Assembly (NCBI GenBank): GCA_033439765.1
Contig: JAULSN010000007.1
Span: 1,178,001-1,242,000, forward strand
Reading direction: 5' to 3'
Source of the DNA: Lasiosphaeria ovina
Taxonomy: Eukaryota > Ascomycota > Sordariomycetes > Sordariales > Lasiosphaeriaceae
Length of the DNA stretch: 64,000 nt
Below, one piece after another: positions 23,405 through 34,549 of this stretch. The notes below the pieces were generated by a model, which worked only from the letters and a program-made list of their open reading frames with translations, was not told the DNA's origin and did no database searches. The first letter of the stretch is position 1; each line of letters opens with the position of its first letter. A program made the position numbers and the translations under genes.

Positions 23405-26400
23405 TCACACGTGCGGCGCCCCTGGTCGGCCCTTGCTCAGGCTCTGGAGAAGCTCCTGCGGTGGTATCCGCTGCATGCCGCTGCCTCGGTCGATCATCGA
23501 CGTGGGCGCCGGGACGTAGCCCTCGCGCCGTTTGCGGAGTCGGTCGAGGAACAGGCCAGCGAGCACGATGAGGAGCATCAGTGCAAGTGATATCCCCAGG
23601 CCAATCAGCACAACGAATACAAGCGGCAGCTGGCTGCTGCTTGAGCTGAAGAAGTTGTTCCGCTCCGTAAATATGTGTGATATCGAGCCCGCCGTGTTAC
23701 CAGAGTTGGTGGTAAGCGCATATGGGCGGAAGTCCGTGCCGTTGAAGATGACTGCCGACGCGGTCCCAAAGCCTGCAAGTACAATCGACCCGGTGAGCAC
23801 GAGGGCCTGATTAGAGTCGACAGTGGCCGTCGAGTCGTGCGATGAGGTGAGGGAGAAGACCTGCAGGCCACGGATGTCGGTGCCTGGCTGGAGAGACTTT
23901 CCGGCCGATTGCCACTTCGATCCGTCATACTTCATCAGGTAGGCTGACCCATTCAAGGCAGTTCCGGCCGCCCAGACCTGGCTTCCATCGCTTGTCCCAA
24001 CCGTGAGGACATCTACCGGCCCAGGGAGCTGACTTGATCCAGGATAGCTGTCCCACACCTGCTTGCTGGTGTCGTATTGGGCGAGGAACGTCGAGGAGGT
24101 GTCGTTGACAGTGAGATTGCCTCCAGCCAGCAGGATGGTGTCAGTAGTCCACATTAGAGAGTTGACGGCTCCGTCGAGATTTTGCCCAGGCTGGTTCCAT
24201 TGCGAATTCGCCGTGCTGAAGAAGCAGACTCCAGGGCAACCAAGCGACCCGGCCGTCTTGAACGAACCACCGACGTAGACATCGCCGGTGCTTGTGCGGA
24301 CGGCGATGGACGAGACAGTGCCGTTACCACCCGTCAGTGAGGGTGGTTGCGCGTTGAAAGACTTGCTGGCCAGATTATATGTGACCAGTGCATTGACGCG
24401 GGCTCCATTGATATCTCCCGTCACATTGCCTCCGGCGAAGAGAACGTCCCCATGCACGGCCAAGGCGACAAAGCTCGAGTCTTGAGTGACTTGGGTCTCA
24501 ATGCCAGTAACCTGGTCATTATTGGAGCCGTCGAGGAAGAGCAGGTTATGAATTGCGGACCCATTGGTGGCTGTCGCGGTGAAATGTCCGCCTAGAATTG
24601 TAACATTTCTGCCGTTGTTGGTATCGAAGAGGCCGGTCACAACGCCGGCCGTGGTGGTATTGGAGGGGATGGTGTCGCGCTTGGCCAGATTGCTGGACCC
24701 AGAAATTGAGGGAGACTGGATATTGATTGGGAGACGGTTCAGGTCATCAGACAAAGTCGCCACCCCCGTGACGCCAAGGGTCGACGACGAAACCGAGCCT
24801 GCATAGAGCGAGTTGTCGCCCGGCACATCCAAAATCGACGTCGAGAGAATGCCGTCAATCCGCTCGACTGACAGGTCCAGATTCTGCAACCAGTTCGCCT
24901 GGGAAGGCACCCAGATGGCAAATCCGTTGACGGGAACGGCCGAGTTGTTGCCAAACGCCTCGATACTGTTGAACTCGCCATTGACACTAACGACAACCTC
25001 GGGAGTCGAGGTAGTGACGTTCATGGTCAAGCCAACCACGCGAAGGACTCTGCCGTTGACTCCTGCACCGAGCGGGCTCCACGTGTTCTTTTGAGTGTCG
25101 TACACGGCGGCGTTGTTCAAACCCTCAGTCGTGTTGTCCAGGGTGTTGGAAAATCGCCCACCAACAAACAGGCTGGTTGCGTTGACGAACATGGACTCGA
25201 CCTCGCCGTTGAGTCCGCCATCCAGAGACTGAACCGTGGCGTCATTGCCGTTCATAGCGACAATGTTCCGAACAGTCGAGGAGGTGAAGTTTCCCGCGAC
25301 AAAGGTAGTATCGCCAGACGTGGCGAGAGAAGTGACGGCAGATCCAGCATCAAAGCTCGCTCCCAGCCGGTTGAATGCCGAGCTCTTAAAGTCGCTCGTA
25401 TTCACGGCGCTTCCCGGAGTATATTCGAAGAGCCCGTTCAGGCCACCTGTACTGTTAATCAAGGTGAAGCCAATGCGCTGGGCAACGAATGTCATGTTTG
25501 TGAGAGATTGTCCGGCGAGAGGAGTCATCGTGACACGGGGCCTAAAGCTGCCTGAGTTTGCGTCGATCAAGCCGAAGTAAATCTGATCGTACTTGTCGTA
25601 GTTGTTGGTTTGGAAGAGGGTCCTGTCAAGGCTGCTTTTTGTCGGATCGGCAGTCATTTGGCCAGTGATGGAGATCTGGCCGCGAGAGGCGCAAGAACCA
25701 TCCTGGAGACAGCCAGGGGTGTAAAGGTTCACAGAGTAGTTTCCAGACTCCCTGATATCGGGCGTAAAGACGATCGAGGCAGAAGACTCTGTTATGGGGT
25801 CAGACAGCTGCGCCGTCAAATATTCTGCAGTACTCGAGCGAGAGGGGGTAACGACCCAGGGTCCGGTGGGGGTTGCAGATGACGGGAAGCCGAGCCCTGC
25901 GCACGTTGGCTCGTTGAAGTCGTTGACGGCAAAAGAGAAGATGTCGTCCTCAAACAGCTCTATCCCGTCAAGGCCTCCACCAGATCCGTAGAACTGGGAG
26001 ATATCGACACGAAACCCGTTTATGCCAATAACGTTGACGAAGTGAAAGTCCTGGAACTTGACAGAGGCATTGTTGCTCAAGGGACACTCGCTGGTGCATG
26101 ACGCGTTCTGTCCGGTTGCAGGGTCGATATAGGTGAAGTTCATGATGCCGTTGATGGGCAGAGCCGTGAACCGCCAAGTCTTGGTGCCCCTGCCGTCCTG
26201 GTGCGTGTTGTAGAGGCGCAGCTTGGTGGGCTGGAATCCAAACTTGAAATCCGCTTGCCAGAACCCGGGGGTATTGTCCTCCAGCAACCACGTATTTCCC
26301 GACCCGTCCGCGCCGCTAGTCTTGCAGACAATGTTCTTCGGGTCGCTGAATCCTTGCGCCGTGGTCGAAGAACCGGTGGTTATCGTGGCCGTCGATAAAT

Positions 26401-27115
26401 TGATAATCTGGCCGTCGGGTGTGCTAGGCGCGGACGCGTTACCCAGACCCGTGAAGCTGCCGCCGAAAATGATGTGGCCGTTAGACGCCTTTGTTATAGA
26501 CGTGACAGGCCCATTAAACCCCGCGAATGGCAGATTCGTCCAGCCCTGCGTCCCTACCCACGCAATCGCGTTTGTCGAATTCGCCCCGACGAAGTTTCCG
26601 CCCACGTACACCGAGTTCGTGTCTTGGTCGCAGAGGAGCGCGTTGACTTGGCCTGAAATTCCCGACAGGGGCGTAATGGTTGATGTGTTCGGATTGAACA
26701 GCGCTACCGCCGTAGACTCGAGCTGCCCCAGGCTGGTGAAATTCCCGCCAATGACGACTCCAGCCATCGAACCGTTGCCCATTATAAACGTGCACATGGT
26801 CTGGATCATGGCATCGGTCGCCACAATTGAGGCAAACGCGCCATTGGGCAGTCGCCCGAGCAGCGATTCGCTGCCGTTCGTGCTGTAGAGCTGCTCATTC
26901 TGCTCCTCGTATTGGTACAAGGATATGCCCGAGAAGTCGCCTGCGAACGCTATGCGACCCAATTGCGACAGATCGAGATTCGCTGCCGGAGCCGGGTTGA
27001 ACGAGATGGCGGCTACTGGTATTACTGCAAGTGAGGATAATGTGAAAAGGAGAGATGTCGAACATGACAAAGGCCGGCCGCGCGCAGCAGGGCGCCGCCG
27101 AAAAGGTAGTCGCAT
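23405..27115 (-). CDS. RAX2: Rax2-like cortical polarity protein
   Basis: A single-exon gene of 1236 residues, the length typical of Rax2. Features in order are an N-terminal signal sequence (basic start, then a hydrophobic stretch to about residue 38); a large extracellular domain with repeated kelch/beta-propeller-like units (patterns such as VYVGGNF, FVAGNFTS, LFVGGRFS, ILGGHFTA) and many N-x-S/T sites; one transmembrane helix near residues 1163-1190 (LPLVFVVLIGLGISLALM); and a 46-residue basic cytoplasmic tail. In yeast, Rax2 with Rax1 marks previous division sites; in filamentous fungi it acts at tips and septa. A type I plasma-membrane topology is inferred. No internal intron is required, though in-frame introns cannot be excluded. 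Confidence 0.92.
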   Translation of the reverse strand: MRLPFRRRPAARGRPLSCSTSLLFTLSSLAVIPVAAISFNPAPAANLDLSQLGRIAFAGDFSGISLYQYEEQNEQLYSTNGSESLLGRLPNGAFASIVATDAMIQTMCTFIMGNGSMAGVVIGGNFTSLGQLESTAVALFNPNTSTITPLSGISGQVNALLCDQDTNSVYVGGNFVGANSTNAIAWVGTQGWTNLPFAGFNGPVTSITKASNGHIIFGGSFTGLGNASAPSTPDGQIINLSTATITTGSSTTAQGFSDPKNIVCKTSGADGSGNTWLLEDNTPGFWQADFKFGFQPTKLRLYNTHQDGRGTKTWRFTALPINGIMNFTYIDPATGQNASCTSECPLSNNASVKFQDFHFVNVIGINGFRVDISQFYGSGGGLDGIELFEDDIFSFAVNDFNEPTCAGLGFPSSATPTGPWVVTPSRSSTAEYLTAQLSDPITESSASIVFTPDIRESGNYSVNLYTPGCLQDGSCASRGQISITGQMTADPTKSSLDRTLFQTNNYDKYDQIYFGLIDANSGSFRPRVTMTPLAGQSLTNMTFVAQRIGFTLINSTGGLNGLFEYTPGSAVNTSDFKSSAFNRLGASFDAGSAVTSLATSGDTTFVAGNFTSSTVRNIVAMNGNDATVQSLDGGLNGEVESMFVNATSLFVGGRFSNTLDNTTEGLNNAAVYDTQKNTWSPLGAGVNGRVLRVVGLTMNVTTSTPEVVVSVNGEFNSIEAFGNNSAVPVNGFAIWVPSQANWLQNLDLSVERIDGILSTSILDVPGDNSLYAGSVSSSTLGVTGVATLSDDLNRLPINIQSPSISGSSNLAKRDTIPSNTTTAGVVTGLFDTNNGRNVTILGGHFTATATNGSAIHNLLFLDGSNNDQVTGIETQVTQDSSFVALAVHGDVLFAGGNVTGDINGARVNALVTYNLASKSFNAQPPSLTGGNGTVSSIAVRTSTGDVYVGGSFKTAGSLGCPGVCFFSTANSQWNQPGQNLDGAVNSLMWTTDTILLAGGNLTVNDTSSTFLAQYDTSKQVWDSYPGSSQLPGPVDVLTVGTSDGSQVWAAGTALNGSAYLMKYDGSKWQSAGKSLQPGTDIRGLQVFSLTSSHDSTATVDSNQALVLTGSIVLAGFGTASAVIFNGTDFRPYALTTNSGNTAGSISHIFTERNNFFSSSSSQLPLVFVVLIGLGISLALMLLIVLAGLFLDRLRKRREGYVPAPTSMIDRGSGMQRIPPQELLQSLSKGRPGAPHV

Positions 27116-30100
27116 CGCGCGCCGTCAGGGCCCGGGGACTGTTATCGCGTGGAACGACCGCAGATAAATCGAATTGGTGGTCGAGGTCATCTGGAAGGGT
27201 CGAGACTGCTAATAAAGTTGAGCCATGGCCAAGGGGCCGGATCGCGAGGTGCTGTCGAGAGAAGGGGGGTTTCAAAGTGGATCTCGCGGGAGGTAAATGA
27301 AATTGTCGCACGAAGCTCGAGATTAAGCGCGACCGGTTTCGATTGAAGTACGGGAAGCCGGAGAAGCTGCTGAACGAGCGTCGTGGGATGTCGGGCAAAA
27401 AAAGGTAAGAAATTACGGTTGGTCGTCGGTCGACGAATGTCGGGGCCCGAGGCGTGGGCGAAGTGGTGTGCAATGAATGACTGTGTGGGTTGTTGATGTG
27501 GCTGATCAAGGTGTTGGGTTTCCAAGGTCTAAGGACCTGTTTTTCGACCGTGTGTGGTGGTCCCCCGCCGCTAATGACGCTCAAGAATGGGGGAGATTGC
27601 GGGCACGAATTCAGTTGCTCGGGCCTGGTTGCTATTGGCCTCGCTTCTGATTGGTTAGTGTGACGGTCGCTAAGCCCCAACTGGCTAGCCAGGTTCCAGA
27701 AAGTGAGATGCGTACCTGCCAATTCTCAAACGCGACGGCGACAAGGTTCTGGCAACCCGGCGTCAGTAAAAAGGTTCAAACGAAGAATAAGCTCAAGCTT
27801 CCGAGATGCAGCGATGCAGAGCGATGCAGGGCGATGCAAATGCAAAAGCCGTCTGTTAATGATGAATAGAAGCCAGGATGATAATGATGGGTGCTCGAGC
27901 CCAGTGCAGCCCGCTCGATTCCGCCCTCAAAAGGATACACACCCAAAACCAGGTCCGCACGGCTCGATAGTGCCCTTTTTTTTCCTTTTCGCAGGAGGTC
28001 AAGGTGACGGGTCGGCGTGCACACGATCTCGCACTCAGCTCTCAGTCTGCGGGCGGCGTTCTGCGGCGTTCAAGTACTTTGGGTAGGAGTGAAGTGGAGG
28101 GGTTGTTTGAGGCAACGAACCGGCAACGAACCCTTAAGTTGCTTAAGTTGAGGGTCGGTCCCGTCTCTTGAGTTGACGTTTTGCGGAAAGGAATGGAATG
28201 GAGAATAAGGTCTCCACGGCAAAGCAAAGCCACTTTCTGGGAAACTCAAAATCTTGGGACCCTCCACTTTCGTTTTGCTGTGCGTGGGGCCGGGCTGCAC
28301 AAGCACAAAGTGAAAAAATTCCGAGAATTAACTCACACAGGCAAGAGGTTGGAGGTTGTGGTGACGGGCACAACACGGGCAAACAATAGGTGCCGATCGG
28401 TCCGCTCCAGCAACAAGTCGTCAGGTTCGGTACCGCGTGAAACAAAATGCCTTTGTGCGAGGGTGCTATTCCAGGGTGGATTCGCACTCTGCCCCAGGTT
28501 TTCGTGCAGCGCAGCGCCGGACTGAACAAGTGAACGGTATCAATGCCCCCAAACGAGTGTGGTGGTAGTGGACGTCGGTAAGTGCGAATCGCCGTGTGGA
28601 GAAGCGTTTGGCTGGCGTGGCCAGTTTCCTGGTTCGGAGGCTTGCTGTCAGAGAACTGTCTTGATAACATGTGGTGGGTTGATCAGGGGCCGCACCCCTT
28701 ACCCGTTCGATTGGAGAAGAATGAGCGACTGTGCAAACGCAAGATGGAGAAAAGAGTGTGGTACAGATCTTCCGCTGGCCGGGATCGTGAGATGTGCGTG
28801 TGTGCGATCAGAAAGAGCGAAATTGAAAGAGTGAAGACAACGTGAGAAGAAACAAAAAATGAGTGTCGTCGTCCCCAGAAGCCTGCCTGCTGTTTCCCTG
28901 CCTGCACCTGAAGGAAGAAAAGAAGAAAAAAACCAAACAGATCACGATTCCAAGGGATCCAGGAGGAACAAAGAGAAAAGGCAAACGAACAAGTTGCCAG
29001 CCTGCCGGATTCAGGGGTCGCACGGGGCGATTGGAGTCTTCGCGTGCAACCGCATGAGACGATTGGATGGGAATTATTGGGAAGGCAGACGACAGGGGCT
29101 CGACAGCAGCCAGCCACTCCTTCGGAGAGAGACAACTCCACCAAACCAGGAACCAATCCACTGTCTGTCGCGTCTTCACTGGACGACAAGTACAGTATGG
29201 ATACAAGACAGCAGTGGGCCTCTTCCCGACATGCAGGGACGGAGGGGGGGAGGGGGCGGCTCTCTCGACCGCGTGGGAGAAATTCCAAGGTGCGGTTCGG
29301 GGCCGATCGAGCATTTCTATTTTGCGATTGGCCGCGATGTGCATGATGGCCGTCGGCTTCCCGCGACCCCTTTCCCCCTCAGTGTCTGCCAATATAAACC
29401 AAACGAACCGTCATTCTGCCCTGGTCTGTCTCCTCCAAAAGTCCGAATCGACTCTTGCACGCGGCAAGACAAGTACATGCAGACTACAGTGTTGTGCATC
29501 TCCACGCAAGGGAACGACTTGTGGATAGTGGAAAACGGCAAAGAGGACATGAGAGAGAGACACACAGGCACACATGTAGCGGTGTGCACTCTTTTTGGTC
29601 TTGCACATAATTTGAGACTTTGATTTGCAAGTCGCACCTGCTTCCATTTCCCCTCACCACCACACATGATGGAAATCGTGGAATCCAGCGCGGAAAAACC
29701 TGCCAGACTCATAAAAGGCCGGCCACACGGTATTCACGGTGTGCTCTCTCTTTAAGAGGCCCCAAACCACCAGCTTGGCGACTGGGAGCGAGCGATTGAT
29801 GAGCATTGAAACAGTTCATGCCTTGGCGTCTCGCGGGTGCCGAGTCCCCGGGGGGAGACACACACACACACACAGTAAAAGAAAAAAGACAGAAAGAGAG
29901 AGCGGGCAATGTTTTATTAATACTCCAAACAAACCCCCTCCCCAGATGTGAGTATGACGGCACGGGACAGCGCGCTATGGTTCACAGTCACAAAAGCAGA
30001 TCTGGCGCGCCCGTCCGCTCGCACCGCTGGCATGGCGACAATCGATCGGCTCCGGTGCCGATCACACCACGCGCACGCGCACTCCCCCTTGCCCCCATGA

Positions 30101-30259
30101 ACTGAGCTATGAGTATCACGACTTAGCACAGCTCGGACAGCCATCGTCACGTGCGTTGCGTGCCGAGGTGAGGGCGTCGGGACGATGAGGTCCCAGACCA
30201 GCAGGCCTATACCGACAGCACAAGCTCCTTGTTCTAGACGGCCTCAACTAGGTAGGTAC
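27116..30259. other. Intergenic, RAX2 promoter and unknown
   Basis: It holds the RAX2 promoter and 5' leader. The rest shows no recognisable gene. Open frames of 201-275 codons (27722-26895 minus, 29288-28683 minus, 28859-29623 plus) have no domain pattern and overlap one another or RAX2. A CA microsatellite lies at about 29860-29875. Confidence 0.5.
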
Positions 30260-31401
30260 CTAAACATGCATCTCCTCTGCCAGCATCTGCACATGCCGCT
30301 CCGCCTCGGCACCGGTGAGCCCGTAGCCGAGCCGGAGCATCTCGTACGTGAGCTCCTCCTCCATGCCGCGGAAGACATCAATCATGCCCGCCAACCCATA
30401 AATCCTCGCCGCGGTACCCTCGAGAACCTGCGCGATCGAGCAGCGCAGCGGGCAGTCCCTTGCTTCGAGCGCGCGCTCCGCCTCGGCGAACTGCCGCCGG
30501 TACAGCAGCCGCGGTCGTGCAGGATCTCGGCCTCCCAGAGCGCCGACTGCGCGCACTCCCAGTCGATTACGGCGACGAAGTTGAAAGCGTCGTCGACGAG
30601 CACGTTCTGCATGCCCATGTCCATGTGGCTGAAGGCGAACGGCGGCCCGCTGCTGCTGCTGTTCTTGAAAATCTCCGTGTCGCGCACGATGTTGCGGAAG
30701 ACGAGCGCGCCGAGCGTGGCGAACCGGCTGCTGTTCTGTTTCTGGAGAGCCTGGGCGACGAGGCCCTCGGCTACGGCGATAAAGTAATCCCACGCGGAAC
30801 CGAACGGGCTGGCGGCCGGGAGGCCGTCGAGCGACGCCGTGGCGAGCCGCCGATGACGGGACCCGTGTCGGCGGAGAAGTGCGACACGGAGCGGATCTGC
30901 GGGGAAATGACCGCGGCAAGCTCCGCCTGCACCGCCGTCCACTGCGCGAAGATGTGCTCTTGGGTGGAGACCTTTAAGAGCGTCAGAATTATGTATGCAT
31001 ATATACTACTAAGATACAGAGGGTGATTTTTTTTTACTCCTCACCATCATCACCAACATCAGTGACATTACTACTATCACGGTCGACAAGTCTCGGCAGC
31101 CTGACCCTGGCCACCAGGAAGCGGTCGTCATCGTCTGGCGCAACAAGCTCGAAGCAGCACCAGTGCTTGCCGGCCGAGAAGGCTTCACTCACGCTTATGG
31201 AAACCGTGGAGCAGCCGGGCACGGCGGCCGCGTGGTCTGCCATGACTGCCTTGTTGAGCGACGCTAGGATCCCGTCCAGGCGCTGCCGCATGCCGCCGTA
31301 TTTCCAGTCGGCGAACGACGTCTAGCGCTCGCTGGGCCGCGGTTTCGTTTTTTTTTCGTCTTCGCCACAGCTGCTTCTATTGATGCTGCTACTGCTGCCA
31401 T
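30260..31401 (-). pseudogene. Broken aminoglycoside-phosphotransferase-like (APH) gene
   Basis: Pieces of one kinase-like protein lie in order but in shifting frames. From 31401: MAAVAASIEAAVAKTKKK; then, after a shift near 31322, DWKYGGMRQRLDGILASLN to about 31034. Probably after an intron, HIFAQWTAVQAELAAVISP follows, then a shift near 30858. Next come the catalytic-loop motif SHMDMGMQNVLVD and the metal-binding-like AVIDWE, then a shift near 30510 and the C-terminal helices ending at 30260. The HxDxxxxN...D pattern is that of the APH/choline-kinase fold. Three frame breaks make a functional product unlikely unless they are assembly errors in GC-rich sequence. No premature C-to-T stops are seen, so RIP is not the cause. 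Substrate unknown. Confidence 0.65.
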
Positions 31402-32399
31402 GTCGCCTTGAATGGCGTGGTGCGTGCGTGCGTGCGTGATGCGTGATAAGGTATTCTGAGTGCCTGGGCGAGCAGTCAGGACAGAGCATAGCATAATATG
31501 GTCTATCTAGGTGGCCGTTTGTGATTAATGACAGGAGCAGAATCGGCCTGGTTCGCCATGGCTCTGGTTTGGGACGGCAAGGTTGACTGTTGAGGATGCG
31601 AGACAATGTTCACTCAGGTGATACGATAACTGTGAAATCCTTTTCTAGGATTGGACGACATCAATTTCTTATCGACCTTTGCTGCCTGCTGATGAACATA
31701 TTTGGTGAGCGGTAGCCAGCCAGCCTGCTCCTTCGTGGCCAGCTACGTATGACTCATGAGTCGTCTCGGCGACGGCAGCGTGAATGCAGAGACGCCGGGC
31801 AAAATTGACCGACTGACTGCATTCGCCGAGGCCTGCATCGCGGACGGTGCCGGCACGGTGCTCGCTGCATACGCAGGCACCACCGGTTCGTGAGGCTCTG
31901 CTCTGCTCTGCTCCGCTCCATGCGAGGAGGCGACAAAACGAAACCCGACCCAGGAATCAGTCGCCCATGGATTCTTTCTGGCCAGTAGAGCCTCATCCAT
32001 GGTCCGCTTTCGTTGCCCCCCGGTTATATTTTCCCTAGGTTCTATCTATATATAGGGGGATATAATCATGCAACAGGGGTGTGTGCCTGGTTATATATAT
32101 GCCGTCCAACAACAACACACACGCAAACACTGCCGACCGAGTTATGGTATGTACCAAACTGTGTAAAGTTTGGGGGGAAATAAAACACAAGTGTTTCTCG
32201 CTTGACAGCTCAAAACCAAACACGCCCGAGAACGGGTTTGCACTCCTTTTTTATCTTTCCGGGTTCGGGAAACCTGGCACACGCACCAGGTCTCAGAACC
32301 GACATCTAACGATCACACCCTCAAACAAATTCGGTTGCTTTTTTTACTTTCATTCTGTCACGGGTATCATCTAGCTCATGCACCGCAATTTTTGTATCT
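31402..32399. other. Intergenic, upstream of APH relic and downstream of LCL3
   Basis: No gene seen. A GTGCGTGCGTGC run lies near 31421-31440 and an AT-rich TATATA patch near 32040-32100. Confidence 0.5.
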
Positions 32400-33316
32400 T
32401 CACTTCTTGGCCGCGGCAGCCTTCTCGAGCCCCTTCATGCGGTCCTTGTAAGCCCTGGGGCTCTCGAGCGTCTTAGTCGTCGCGAGGCGGCTGAAGAAGC
32501 TTCCACTCACGCCCTTCTCAGCCGACCACATGCCCCTGCCCTTGGCCTTGGCGGCGGCCTCGGCGGCCTCGTAGACCTTCTTCATGCGGTCGCCGCCGAA
32601 CTCGGCGCCCGACTTGGCCTCGTACGTTGTGGCGAGGCCGCGCCGCAGCATCTCGAGCCCGACGTCGCGGCGCGGGAAGAAGAAGGGCCCGCACCGCACG
32701 TACACCGTAGCCACCACGCGGTCGTATTGGTCGCGTCGGTAGATGTACGCCCGCACCCGCCGGCCCTGGATGTAGCTCTGCAGAAAGGCCAGCGCGTCGT
32801 CCGAGAAGGGCTGCGCCGGCCGCCCAAAGTGCGCGCACTCGGGCGCGTCGACGCCGGCGATACGCACGGGGATCTGCATACCACACCATAGTCAGAAAAT
32901 ACGAATGGAAACAGATAGAGACGGATAGACGCACGGTGCGGCCCTTGAGCAGCTTGCGCTCGCGCGGGACGGCGCGCAGCCAACCCCAGCCGGCGAGGCG
33001 GCCGCCGGGGGTGTGGAACAGGTGGAAGTTGTCTCCGTCGCCGACGCTGGTGACCTTGCCGAGCAGGCTGCGGGTGCGGAAGGCGGCGGGCGCGATGTAG
33101 TTGGTGCCGGGGATGCGGCGCAGGTAGGCGCGGTAGAAGCCCAGCAGCCCGAACGCGGCGGCTGTCACGGCCAGCGACGGCCCCAGGCTGCCCGGCGCGA
33201 GGTAGCGCTGCCACGTCCATCTGTCGGCATTGTCGGGGTTGATGCTGGGGTTGTTGTTGCTTGACGGAGTCCTAGATCCGGACCGTTGCGGTTGCGGTTG
33301 CGGTTGTGGCTCCCTA

Positions 33317-33351
<35 letters not shown>

Positions 33352-33432
33352 TGCTCCGTCACGGCCGCCTCTTTCCCCGCTGCTGCTGCTGCTGCTGCTG
33401 CTCGGCGGAGATGTCCATAGTCCCCATGGCAT
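32400..33432 (-). CDS. LCL3: Probable endonuclease LCL3 (SNase domain)
   Basis: Two exons, 33432-32935 and 32873-32400 (intron GTGCGT...CAG, 61 nt), give 323 residues. The N-terminus holds poly-Ser and a run of 13 alanines from triplet repeats, then a membrane segment ([15 protein letters not shown]), then a staphylococcal-nuclease-like domain: [13 protein letters not shown], the [12 protein letters not shown] motif with the catalytic Arg, [14 protein letters not shown] with the Asp, and [12 protein letters not shown]. Yeast Lcl3 is a mitochondrial membrane protein whose deletion affects lifespan. The spliced protein is longer than usual (about 280) because of the low-complexity N-terminus. 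The ATG at 33432 was chosen because it gives the usual MPWGLW-type start. Confidence 0.92.
33316..33352 (+). repeat. GCG triplet tract in LCL3
   Basis: About twelve GCG/GGC triplets encoding the poly-Ala segment on the minus strand. A second tract (GCTGCT..., about 33379-33400) encodes poly-Ser. Both lie in the disordered N-terminus. Confidence 0.8.
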
Positions 33433-34051
33433 ATTGTGGCTTTTCGGCGCACACACAGAGCAACACGCATGTAACGCGCGATACCAGTCGACCCGGGAGA
33501 TGTCGCGTTTGGGTTTGGTCAAGGTAAGGAATTGCGGGAGGGGTCACTAAGAAATCGAGGCTCGGGCTAGAGGTAAAATTAGGTACCGTTGTCCTGCACA
33601 GCCCAGGGCAGGTGCAGTCTCACTGTCCCGCAATGTAGGCCCATACTGTGCGTAATGCAGTGAATGCCGGCAATGGGCACGGACCTGACTTACACTGTCA
33701 AATCGACCACCGCCCCTTCCCTTTTCTTTTGGCCTTTGCCTTCATACCCACCCGCAACAACAACGGCAACCACAAACGACAGCGAGATAGACGGACCGAT
33801 ATTTCTCTCTCCTTTTTCTTGTTGTTTTTTTTCCTCATTTTTTTCTTCCAATTTTCCCCTTTGCTTCTGCGTCTAAGCTTACAAGAGATACTCACACGCG
33901 CCAAGCTACTACCTCAGGTTACGAGAAAGAAGTTGTACCGTACGGGGTTGAAGTGAAATCGAGGAATTATGGCCACCGCTGTTGTTGTTGCTGCTGCTGC
34001 CGGGGGCGTCATGTGGTTCTTGATGTACTCGAGGCCGTTGACAATGTCGTG
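33433..34051. other. Intergenic, LCL3 promoter
   Basis: No gene seen. A T/C-rich tract at 33800-33870 is conspicuous on the plus strand. Confidence 0.5.
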
Positions 34052-34516
34052 CTAGTGGGTAGCGATGTCGAGGTACTCGCCCCTCTCGCTCACCTTGCTG
34101 GTGTTAGGGGCGAACGGGACCAGGTATGTCCTGCCCCAGATAAACACCCACAGCCTCACGCTGCCCCCGAAGCAGGTCATGGCCCAGATGTGCGGGGCGC
34201 CGGTAGCGACAATGTACGCATTGGCGGCCAAGAAGACTTGACGCTCGACTTTGTAGCAGAACTCGGAAGTCACGGTGCTCGCTCGCTTCGCCTCGACAAA
34301 TAGCAGAATGTTGGCGGTTCCTGTGCTGCTGTTGACCCACTCGACGACAAGGTCGACGCGCGTGAGATCGCCGGCTGCTGCGACGACACGACCCACGAGT
34401 CGTCGGTGAAAACGACGTGGTTGAATATATTCCCAGAGCCGCGTGGTGGCCCACTCGGGGTATTCTTGGGCGTCTTGCAACAGCTGCCATATGCGTGGGT
34501 TCGTGACGAGGGACAT
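34052..34516 (-). CDS. Unknown protein, possible PD-(D/E)XK nuclease fold
   Basis: 154 residues from the ATG at 34516 (MSLVTNPRIWQLLQDA); an in-frame ATG at 34549 would add 11. The pattern TRVDLVVEWV, about a dozen residues, then LLFVEAKRAS matches the D...ExK core of PD-(D/E)XK proteins. An aromatic N-terminal helix (WATTRLWEYIQP) precedes it and a beta-rich C-terminal half follows (VRLWVFIWGRTYLVPF). I recall similar short fungal proteins of unknown function that start like this and carry EAKR/EAKK. No intron needed, no signal peptide. Nuclease activity is inference from one motif. Confidence 0.6.
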   Translation of the reverse strand: MSLVTNPRIWQLLQDAQEYPEWATTRLWEYIQPRRFHRRLVGRVVAAAGDLTRVDLVVEWVNSSTGTANILLFVEAKRASTVTSEFCYKVERQVFLAANAYIVATGAPHIWAMTCFGGSVRLWVFIWGRTYLVPFAPNTSKVSERGEYLDIATH

Positions 34517-34549
34517 GGTCACCGAATGTGCTGGATGTGCTGAAAGCAA

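Noticed and set aside
26895..27722. 275-codon minus-strand ORF upstream of RAX2
   Set aside because: Overlaps the RAX2 N-terminus in another frame and has leader-like Ser/Pro/Thr-rich composition.
28859..29623. 254-codon plus-strand ORF
   Set aside because: Composition without conserved motifs; overlaps an equally long antisense frame. No support for a gene.
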